DNA from: an uncultured Clostridia bacterium
GTDB taxonomy: Bacteria > Bacillota > Clostridia > Oscillospirales > Acutalibacteraceae
DNA: 7,699 nucleotides
Assembly: GCA_947624755.1 (NCBI GenBank)
Contig: CANQLQ010000091.1
Coordinates: 1-7,699, forward strand
Reading direction: 5' to 3'
The notes beneath the pieces are model-generated. The model did not search any database, was not told where the DNA came from, and worked only from the letters and a program-made list of their open reading frames with translations. Below are positions 1 to 4,984 of the stretch, piece by piece. The position numbers and the translations under genes are program-made. The first letter of the stretch is position 1; each line of letters begins with the position of its first letter.

Positions 1-429
1 TGGGGTAAGGACATAAAATATCTTAAAAGTGTAACCGCTCCGGGTGATGCGCTTTCGCCCGATATAGATTCACAGGTAAAGCTTACAAAAAAAGAATTTT
101 CTTCAAAAGCTAAAAATCTCGAAGGAATATCTCTTTCCGGTAATGCAAAAAACTGGGTAAAAAACCTTGAATATACAGACAGCGGCTTCGTAGCTTCAGT
201 CGAAATTTCGGGAAAGACCTTTGACGGAAATGACCTTAGAAGCGCTTTTTCCTTAAGAAGTCCGTTTTTTACTCTTGAGTATAAAGACGAAAATTTCGTT
301 TTCAACGTCAAAGGCTACGGTCACGGACTCGGAATGAGTCAATATTCCGCCGACTATATGGCGCGGCAGGGAAGCAGCTATAAAGAAATTCTGTCTCATT
401 TTTATACAGGAGTTGAATTTGCCTTTTAA
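1..429 (+). CDS. spoIID: Stage II sporulation protein D (SpoIID), C-terminal part, 5' end outside window
   Basis: The visible 142 residues run in frame 1 from the window edge to TAA at 427-429. SpoIID is a membrane-anchored lytic transglycosylase that cleaves septal peptidoglycan with SpoIIP and SpoIIM during forespore engulfment (family knowledge). The sequence shows two family hallmarks: an opening WG-x5-YLKSV segment, and near the C-terminus the glycine/histidine motif GYGHGLGMSQYSA at about residues 107-119. The catalytic Glu and the N-terminal membrane anchor would lie upstream and are not visible. It converges with the ABC operon: its stop is 29 bp from the stop of the ATPase gene on the other strand, with no clear intrinsic terminator between them. 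A paralogue such as a SpoIID/LytB-domain amidase enhancer is possible, because only the C-terminal domain is seen. Confidence 0.88.
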   Translation, partial: WGKDIKYLKSVTAPGDALSPDIDSQVKLTKKEFSSKAKNLEGISLSGNAKNWVKNLEYTDSGFVASVEISGKTFDGNDLRSAFSLRSPFFTLEYKDENFVFNVKGYGHGLGMSQYSADYMARQGSSYKEILSHFYTGVEFAF

Positions 430-431
430 GC

Positions 432-450
432 GCCAGCCTATACTAATCAG
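432..450. repeat. Possible degraded copy of the palindromic element's terminal repeat
   Basis: This 19-base stretch in the 29-bp gap between the spoIID stop and the ATPase stop matches 14 of 19 bases of 4959-4977, the inner part of the right end of the palindromic element, in the same orientation. Four of the five differences are transitions, and the shared block includes TAATCAG. The match is short and could be chance. If real, it is a solo terminal fragment with no internal element left. Confidence 0.3.
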
Positions 451-458
451 ATTTTGCT

Positions 459-1019
459 TTAAAGAAAAACAGTTCTTGTGGCAAAGAAATCAATTTCTTC
501 TTTGTTGTGAGACGTGAAAACTATAAGCCTGTTTGAGAAATGCTCTTTCAGTATATCCATTATCTTAAATTTAAGCTTATCGTCAAGTCCGTTAAAGCCT
601 TCGTCAATAAGCAATATATCAGGCTCATAAGCCGCCGCTTTGGCAAGGGATACCCGCTTTTTCATGCCGCCGCTGAGACTTTCGGGCTTTTGAGTTTTGC
701 TTTCGGAAAGTCCAAAAAGAGAAATCCATTTTTCGGCCGTTTTCTCGTCCGACACAAGCGAAACATTTTTTATTGCGCTGTACCATGGAAAAAGGTCATC
801 ATACTGTGGCAAGTATGAGATTTTATAGTTTGAGTCAAATTTAATTCTGCCCTTTTGCGGTTTTTCAAGAGAGCAAATAAGTCTGAAAAGCGTTGTCTTG
901 CCCTTTCCCGACGGGGCGCTTATGGCTACCCTTTCTCCCGCCGAAAAAGATTCGGAAAAATTATCAAAAATCTGTTTTCCTTCTTCATAGGAAAAAGAGA
1001 GGTTTTCAATGTTTATCAT
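459..1019 (-). CDS. ABC transporter ATPase, nitrate/sulfonate/taurine (SsuB/TauB-like) family, short form
   Basis: This is the cytoplasmic nucleotide-binding subunit of the ABC importer encoded by the operon. Visible motifs, numbered from the ATG at 1019: Walker A APSGKGKTT at 35-43 (its first Gly is Ala), Q-loop Gln72 in LPQYDDLFPW, signature LSGGM at 115-119, Walker B ILLIDE at 135-140 followed by GFNGLD instead of the usual PFxxLD, and H-loop His171. All catalytic elements are present. The protein is only 186 residues, against roughly 240-260 for typical SsuB/TauB, and stops about 15 residues after the H-loop, so the C-terminal extension is missing. The in-frame ATG at 1028 has the G-rich site almost touching it. 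The ATG at 1019 has AAAAGGGGG 10 bases upstream and is preferred. The gene overlaps the permease gene by 14 bp, which suggests translational coupling. Substrate unknown. Confidence 0.9.
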   Translation of the reverse strand: MINIENLSFSYEEGKQIFDNFSESFSAGERVAISAPSGKGKTTLFRLICSLEKPQKGRIKFDSNYKISYLPQYDDLFPWYSAIKNVSLVSDEKTAEKWISLFGLSESKTQKPESLSGGMKKRVSLAKAAAYEPDILLIDEGFNGLDDKLKFKIMDILKEHFSNRLIVFTSHNKEEIDFFATRTVFL

Positions 1020-1776
1020 TTTTCCCATTCCCCCTTTTCAACAGGATTTTTGAAATAAGCTTTTCAAGCGCAACGCTCAAAATAACTACCACTAACGTCC
1101 ACGCAAAAAGATCGGCAGTTTCAATGTTTATCTTTGCCCTGTAAAGATTATAGCCAACCGAAGAAACAGGCATTGCAATAACTTCCGCCGCAACACCCGA
1201 TTTCCATGCAAGACCGAGGGACGTGACCGCACCCGCGGCAAAAGACGTAAGGGCGCTGTGAAAATACACCGCGCGCAATTTCTTGAAAAAACCGAACTTA
1301 TATACCTTTGCCGTTTCAAGCAGGTATTTATCCGTATTTCGGACAGCCTCGGCAACATTCTGCCAAATAACCGGCATAACAATGAGAAACACAATAAAAA
1401 CCGGAACGTATGTCTTTTTTATCCAAACGAGCGCAAGGATAATAAACGACGCAACAGGCACACTTCTTGCCGTTCTTATAATCGGTTCAAAAAGCTCTTT
1501 GAGTATAAGCGAGGTACTTGTAAGAAAGGCCATAACTACCCCGCCGAGAACACCCAAAAGATAACCGCAGCTTATTCTCAGAAAAGAGAGAAAAACGCTT
1601 TTCCAAAAAGGTGCGGTTCTGACAAGCAAAAAAATCCTTTCAAAAACCTGCAAGGGTGAAGCTATAAGGATTTCTTTGTTTATTATCATAAATGCGCCTT
1701 GCCATACTCCAAACCAAAACAGGAGTACGGCAAGTCTTATAATTATTTTCTTTATATTCGGTTTATTTTGCAACAT
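1006..1776 (-). CDS. ABC transporter permease, nitrate/sulfonate/taurine (SsuC/TauC-like) family
   Basis: This is a 256-residue integral membrane subunit with about six hydrophobic segments, near residues 11-31, 64-84, 103-119, 122-139, 176-196 and 222-240. The cytoplasmic coupling (EAA) loop that docks the ATPase is visible at about 153-176: ETAKVYKFGFFKKL, then the hydrophobic continuation, matching the family pattern E-x-A-x3-G-x7-V. A further hallmark of the SsuC-like group is SLGLAWKSGVAAEVIA near 186-201. Length is normal for the family. The start overlaps the end of the solute-binding gene by 14 bp (1763-1776), and no strong Shine-Dalgarno site precedes it, so reinitiation by ribosomes finishing the upstream gene is likely. 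The transported compound cannot be read from the sequence. Confidence 0.93.
   Translation of the reverse strand: MLQNKPNIKKIIIRLAVLLFWFGVWQGAFMIINKEILIASPLQVFERIFLLVRTAPFWKSVFLSFLRISCGYLLGVLGGVVMAFLTSTSLILKELFEPIIRTARSVPVASFIILALVWIKKTYVPVFIVFLIVMPVIWQNVAEAVRNTDKYLLETAKVYKFGFFKKLRAVYFHSALTSFAAGAVTSLGLAWKSGVAAEVIAMPVSSVGYNLYRAKINIETADLFAWTLVVVILSVALEKLISKILLKRGNGKNDKH
1030..1038 (-). promoter_or_regulatory. Ribosome binding site of the ATPase gene (decides start)
   Basis: On the minus strand this reads AAAAGGGGG, inside the 3' end of the permease gene. It is 10 bases from the ATG at 1019 but only 1 base from the in-frame ATG at 1028, so it supports the shorter protein. The G-run resembles the site of the regulator gene at the head of the operon. 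Confidence 0.55.
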
Positions 1777-2824
1777 AATAAAGGTCTGCTGACGGAACCG
1801 CTCCTCCTACTGAAGTCGGATCCGCGGCAAAATATACTTCAAAATTTGCGTTCGCAACTTTGCTCATTTCTTCGCCGTCAATGAAAACAATGTTGCATCT
1901 TGAAATTGTTTCAAGAGCGGCCTGCTGCTTTGCGCTTTCAATCTGATTTTCTTTAAGGTCAGAAGAAACGGTAAGAATTGCTTCGTCAACAATTTCTTTT
2001 TCAATCATCTTTTGAATTTCGGTATATGCGTTGACGTTTACGTTTTCAACCGAAGCTTTGTTGTCTTTTATGAACTGAGCAACTGCGTCGGGATTATTTT
2101 TTATAAAATCACTTCTTGCAATTATGCAGCCCATTGAAAGCATTGTTTCGCTGTCGATTTTTGACCATTCTTCGGTAAGGCTGATTGCTGTTTTGATATT
2201 GCTGTTCTTCGCCTTTGCAATAGTTACGAAAGGCTCGGGAAGAACGGCAATGTTTACTTCGCCCGAAACAAGCTTTGTCATAAGCTCGCTGTGTTCGCTG
2301 AGGTATTCAACCTTAACAGAATCTTTAAGACCGTTTTTGTCAAGAATGTGGTTGAGAATAAATTCGGGAGTCGCGCCCTGACCGGTTGAATATATTGTCT
2401 TGTCTTTAAGCTCTGAAAGGCCGTTGATTTCTGTGCCGTTTGTAAGAACATAAAGAACACCGAGGGTATTGATGCCGAGCATCTGAACATTTCCGTTTGT
2501 CTTTTTGAAGAGATTTGCGGCAAGGTTAAGCGGACAAGCGGCAATGTCAACCGTTTTGTTTGCAATGAGCGAAACAACTTCGGTAGGGTCGGACGTAAGA
2601 GTAAACTCATACATCGGATTATCCATCATATCGACCATGCCCATACCTGTCGGACCTTTTATTGCTGCAACTTTTACTTTTTCACCTGTATATTCAGGCG
2701 CAGTTGTTGTTTCCGATGTTTCGGCGGCTGTTGTTGTTTGAGTCTGATTTCCGCCGCAGGCAACAAGCGCAAACATAAGCGCCGCTGCAAGTAAAACGGC
2801 AAGAACTCTTTTGAAGTTTTTCAT
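1763..2824 (-). CDS. ABC transporter solute-binding lipoprotein (NMT1/SsuA-like fold)
   Basis: This 353-residue protein is exported and lipid-anchored. It has a positively charged start (MKNFKR), a hydrophobic core of about residues 7-21, and the lipobox LVAC with Cys23 as the lipidated residue. A Thr-rich low-complexity linker follows at about 28-44. The mature domain opens with KVAAIKGPTGMGM and contains the two-lobe elements typical of NMT1/SsuA-type binding proteins: DIAACPLN near 93-100, a GLSELKDKTIYSTGQG segment near 135-150, and a VSGEVNIAVLPEPF segment near 186-199. It would capture substrate outside the cell and deliver it to the permease and ATPase encoded directly downstream. Candidate ligands across this broad family include sulfonates, nitrate, pyrimidine thiamine precursors and others; none is favoured by the context. 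AGAAAGGA lies 10 bases before the ATG. Confidence 0.92.
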   Translation of the reverse strand: MKNFKRVLAVLLAAALMFALVACGGNQTQTTTAAETSETTTAPEYTGEKVKVAAIKGPTGMGMVDMMDNPMYEFTLTSDPTEVVSLIANKTVDIAACPLNLAANLFKKTNGNVQMLGINTLGVLYVLTNGTEINGLSELKDKTIYSTGQGATPEFILNHILDKNGLKDSVKVEYLSEHSELMTKLVSGEVNIAVLPEPFVTIAKAKNSNIKTAISLTEEWSKIDSETMLSMGCIIARSDFIKNNPDAVAQFIKDNKASVENVNVNAYTEIQKMIEKEIVDEAILTVSSDLKENQIESAKQQAALETISRCNIVFIDGEEMSKVANANFEVYFAADPTSVGGAVPSADLYYVAK

Positions 2825-2844
2825 AAATTGATTTTCCTTTCTTT

Positions 2845-2860
2845 AACCGATGTTTCGGTT
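2845..2860. promoter_or_regulatory. Perfect 6-bp inverted repeat between regulator and solute-binding gene
   Basis: AACCGA and TCGGTT arms flank a 4-base centre (TGTT). The repeat overlaps the last base of the regulator's stop codon and ends about two bases short of the Shine-Dalgarno site of the solute-binding gene. It has no T-run on the minus strand, so it is not a convincing terminator. It could be an operator for the upstream regulator, or an mRNA hairpin that sets expression of the two cistrons. It does not match the E. coli CRP or FNR consensus. Confidence 0.45.
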
Positions 2861-3525
2861 TATTTAATAAATGAAGCAAGAACGCTCTTATTTAAGAGAC
2901 GTACCGATTTGCCTTCTTTTTCAATTGCTCCGGCTAAGATAATTGAATCAAAGGCACGATAAAGCGAAGCCCGACCGATGTCAAGATTAACGGCAAGCTG
3001 AGAAAGCGGCATATCAACCTTAAAGGTTTTGTAGTCTCCGAAGGAGTTAAGAAGGTATGATGCAAGTCTGCTTTCGGCTGTGCCGCCGGTATAGCTTACT
3101 ATTTTTTTGTTGAGATAATATATTCTTCCGGAAAGATAGCGGATATATTCAAGCGAAAAGTTCGTTTCAAGCTGCATAATTGAAATAATTGCCGCTTTGT
3201 TTATAAAAAGCACTTTTGTATCACAGCCGGCAACAATTTCATTGGTGAAAAATTCTTTTCCGACAAACAGAGACTGACAACCGAAAATATCACCTAAATA
3301 AAGCTTTCCGACCATTACTTTGCTGTTTTTTTTCATAACCTTTGCGTTGCCCGAAGTGATGATACCGATTGCGTCCTTGAAAGCCTCGGACGAATAAATA
3401 ATTTCACCGTTTTTAAACCGCATTAAGTATGTATTATCATCATTTAGCAGCGATGAAAGGGTTTCTCTTTTTACAGAAGAAAACAACTGAGCCTTTGAAA
3501 CCAACCTAAGCAATCTTTCGTTCAT
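2860..3525 (-). CDS. Crp/Fnr-family transcriptional regulator
   Basis: This 221-residue protein has the two-domain Crp/Fnr layout: an N-terminal cyclic-nucleotide-type beta-roll at about residues 15-115 (GEIIYSSEAFKDAIGIITSGNAKV, then a LGDIFGCQSLF segment), a long dimer helix around 120-145, and a C-terminal winged helix-turn-helix at about 172-210 with PLSQLAVNLDIGRASLYRAF as the recognition region. No Fnr-type N-terminal cysteine cluster for an Fe-S centre is visible, and the Arg/Ser pattern of the cAMP pocket is not evident, so the effector may be something else. It is the first gene of the operon, 35 bp before the solute-binding gene, and probably controls the transporter according to its substrate or cell state. 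AAGGGGGG lies 9 bases before the ATG. Confidence 0.92.
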   Translation of the reverse strand: MNERLLRLVSKAQLFSSVKRETLSSLLNDDNTYLMRFKNGEIIYSSEAFKDAIGIITSGNAKVMKKNSKVMVGKLYLGDIFGCQSLFVGKEFFTNEIVAGCDTKVLFINKAAIISIMQLETNFSLEYIRYLSGRIYYLNKKIVSYTGGTAESRLASYLLNSFGDYKTFKVDMPLSQLAVNLDIGRASLYRAFDSIILAGAIEKEGKSVRLLNKSVLASFIK

Positions 3526-3534
3526 AAAAATGCG

Positions 3535-3542
3535 CCCCCCTT
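3535..3542 (-). promoter_or_regulatory. Ribosome binding site of the Crp/Fnr-like gene (G-run)
   Basis: On the minus strand this reads AAGGGGGG, 9 bases before the ATG at 3525. The six-G run is an unusual Shine-Dalgarno form, echoed before the ATPase gene of the same operon. Confidence 0.6.
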
Positions 3543-3543
3543 C

Positions 3544-3557
3544 GTCTCATTTGAAAC
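3544..3557. promoter_or_regulatory. Candidate operator: near-palindrome GTCTCA-TT-TGAAAC
   Basis: The two 6-base arms are complementary at 5 of 6 positions around a 2-base centre. The site lies between the predicted transcription start (near 3562) and the ribosome binding site of the Crp/Fnr-like gene, where a bound protein would block transcription. It is a plausible autoregulatory site; binding is inferred only from position and symmetry. Confidence 0.35.
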
Positions 3558-3568
3558 ACTTTTTACAC

Positions 3569-3597
3569 ATTATATCATAATTTTGTACTGTTGTCAA
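3569..3597 (-). promoter_or_regulatory. Consensus sigma-A promoter of the regulator/ABC transporter operon
   Basis: On the minus strand, TTGACA (3597-3592) and TATAAT (3574-3569) are separated by exactly 17 bases, a perfect match to the housekeeping consensus. Transcription should start near 3562, giving a leader of roughly 37 bases to the ATG of the regulator gene. Such a strong promoter usually needs repression, which fits the palindromes on and after it. Confidence 0.9.
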
Positions 3598-3599
3598 CA
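3589..3599. promoter_or_regulatory. Perfect palindrome TGTTG-T-CAACA covering the -35 box
   Basis: Two perfect 5-base arms around one central base overlap the -35 element of the operon promoter. A dimeric regulator bound here would occlude RNA polymerase. The palindrome partly follows from the TTGACA box itself, so confidence is limited. Confidence 0.3.
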
Positions 3600-3607
3600 A
3601 TATAAGC

Positions 3608-3634
3608 AAAAAAAAGCACACAATAATAGTGTGC
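3608..3634 (-). terminator. Rho-independent terminator after prmA
   Basis: On the minus strand, a perfect 6-bp stem (GCACAC/GTGTGC) with a 7-base loop is followed directly by eight T residues. It lies about 160 bases past the prmA stop and only 11 bases before the -35 box of the next operon, so it insulates the regulator/ABC operon from read-through from the GH13-prmA unit. Confidence 0.88.
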
Positions 3635-3730
3635 CAACAATTTATAAAATTTATCAAATTTTAATAAAAAACAAAATTTTCTGCCATAACAAACAAAACT
3701 TATACGAAAAAAACATCTTAGATTTTGTTT

Positions 3731-3747
3731 AAGGAAGCTCTGATTAA
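3731..3747. repeat. Solo copy of the palindromic element's terminal repeat
   Basis: This 17-base stretch is the inverse complement of 4970-4986 with a single mismatch (16 of 17), and it matches the left end of the element (4824-4838) at 14 of 15 bases. It lies 50 bp beyond the prmA stop codon and points toward prmA. No matching opposite end is found within a few hundred bases, so it is either a remnant of a decayed copy or the far end of a larger unit that includes prmA. Confidence 0.6.
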
Positions 3748-3796
3748 ATCACGCTTAACATCTTGCTTGCAAATGTTCCGTAATCCCTTAATTTTA

Positions 3797-4738
3797 TTAT
3801 TTGCCCGCCTTTTCCGAAAGTGAAGCCTGTAAGCAGACCCAGCCTTTTTCCGTGTATCTTGCCGTGACAACAAAACCGTACCTTTTCAATGCATCAAGCA
3901 CTTCCTGTTCTCTTGTGTCAATGATTCCGGAAGTGATAAAAACACCGCCCTCTTTTAGAAAATGTGCAACATCTTTGGTGAACATAATAATTATATCAGC
4001 GACAATATTTGCAACAACAACATCAAATTTGCCGCTAACCTTGTCGGTAAGGCTGCCCTTATAGACAGTGAACTCAGGCTCGGTAAAACCGTTATCTTCG
4101 CCGTTTTCTATCGCGGTTTTGACTGCAAGTGCGTCAATATCAACACCGACTGCCCTTTTTGCACCGAGAAGAAGCGAAGCTATAGAAAGGATTCCGCTGC
4201 CGCAGCCTATGTCAAGAACCTCCGTATTTTTATTTATATGCTTTTCAAGTGCGGCAAGACAAAGCCTTGTCGTTTCGTGCGTACCCGAACCGAAAGCAAG
4301 CCCCGGCTCGATGTTGAGAACAACTCTGTCTCCTGCGTCAACCTCGTCCTCCCATTTCGGGTGAATGAGAAGCTTTTCACCGACCGGAATAGAATGGAAA
4401 TACTGCTTCCAGTTGTTTTCCCAATCTTCATTACGGCAGGCAATTGTATCAATTTCGTTTTCTATGCCCTCGGCGGTATATCTTTCCCGAAGGAAGGCGA
4501 CCGCTTCATGCGGATTTTCTTCGGGTGAAATATAGACATGCACAAAAGCTTTGCTTCTGTCTTTTTTGAGAAGTTCCTCGTCAATGAGATCAATGTGGGC
4601 TATATCCCACGCCTGCTGTTCAAGATCTCTGTAATCTTCAATATAAATTCCGTACGGTACAACCATCATTGCAATGTCGCCCGCCTTGTCAACATCTTCG
4701 GCATTTACCGAGATTTTTACTTCTGTCCATTCGCTCAT
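3797..4738 (-). CDS. prmA: Ribosomal protein L11 methyltransferase PrmA
   Basis: PrmA is a cytoplasmic SAM-dependent enzyme that trimethylates ribosomal protein L11. From the ATG at 4738 the protein has 313 residues, the usual family length. It starts with MSEWTEVKI, the conserved Trp-containing N-terminus of the L11-recognition domain. The catalytic domain shows LNIEPGLAFGSGTHETT at about 141-157, the SAM motif VLDIGCGSG at 174-182, the acidic ribose contact GVDID at 198-202, and ANIVADII at 243-250. An upstream in-frame ATG at 4780 would add 14 residues with no family similarity. It has AGAAAGG, but only 2 bases away, which is too close, while the ATG at 4738 has no evident Shine-Dalgarno site, so the start is not fully settled. 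The usual neighbours (dnaJ, rsmE) are absent. The gene ends upstream of a strong terminator. Confidence 0.95.
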   Translation of the reverse strand: MSEWTEVKISVNAEDVDKAGDIAMMVVPYGIYIEDYRDLEQQAWDIAHIDLIDEELLKKDRSKAFVHVYISPEENPHEAVAFLRERYTAEGIENEIDTIACRNEDWENNWKQYFHSIPVGEKLLIHPKWEDEVDAGDRVVLNIEPGLAFGSGTHETTRLCLAALEKHINKNTEVLDIGCGSGILSIASLLLGAKRAVGVDIDALAVKTAIENGEDNGFTEPEFTVYKGSLTDKVSGKFDVVVANIVADIIIMFTKDVAHFLKEGGVFITSGIIDTREQEVLDALKRYGFVVTARYTEKGWVCLQASLSEKAGK

Positions 4739-4823
4739 AGTAATATTTAGACACAAAAGTCTGTTTGAAGTCAGTGTCATATCCTTTCTCTATTATGAAA
4801 TTTTTATTTAGTTGGAATGTTTG

Positions 4824-4984
4824 GGAAGCGCTGATTAATTCAGGGTGTCCTAATTGATGAGGAAATTTTTCGTCAGTTTGTTCAAAAATTTGAGGCAATA
4901 CTTTGTGTATTAACGAGAATTTTTGGGCTAAATGACGGAATAATTTACCGTCAAGTAGGGCGGCTTGTATTAATCAGTGCTTCC
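4824..4984. mobile_element. 161-bp palindromic MITE-like element
   Basis: The whole stretch is one imperfect inverted repeat. Bases 4824-4901 and the reverse complement of 4907-4984 align over 78 positions without gaps at 55 matches (hand count), around the centre TTTGT (4902-4906). The outermost 16 bases match at 15 positions (GGAAGC, then G or A, then CTGATTAAT). It contains no open reading frame of note. It fills most of the gap between prmA and the GH13 gene, and its right end overlaps the GH13 stop codon. Size, terminal inverted repeats and solo ends elsewhere in the window fit a non-autonomous transposable repeat. No clear target-site duplication was found. A long structured RNA or a processing/termination hairpin in the GH13-prmA transcript is the alternative. 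Confidence 0.72.

Noticed and set aside
430..458. Intrinsic terminator between spoIID and the ATPase gene
   Set aside because: The 29-bp gap contains no stable stem followed by a T-run on either strand.
540..1144. Plus-strand open frames of 67-92 codons across the ATPase gene
   Set aside because: They are antisense to a gene with intact ABC motifs, are rich in Phe/Arg/Lys as expected of antisense reading, and lack ribosome binding sites.
2141..2860. Transporter as a defined nitrate, taurine or thiamine-precursor importer
   Set aside because: Family resemblance alone does not fix the ligand, and neither neighbours nor regulatory RNA support a specific choice.
3526..3562. Riboswitch in the leader of the regulator/ABC operon (for example TPP)
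   Set aside because: The predicted leader is only about 37 bases, too short for known riboswitch aptamers, and no conserved aptamer motif is present.
3962..4528. Plus-strand open frame of 188 codons
   Set aside because: It lies entirely antisense to prmA, whose motifs are complete, and its translation has no recognisable domain.
4792..4820. CATAAT (minus strand) as a -10 box for prmA
   Set aside because: The hexamer at the correct -35 distance (ACATTC) has no useful match to consensus, so a promoter could not be supported.
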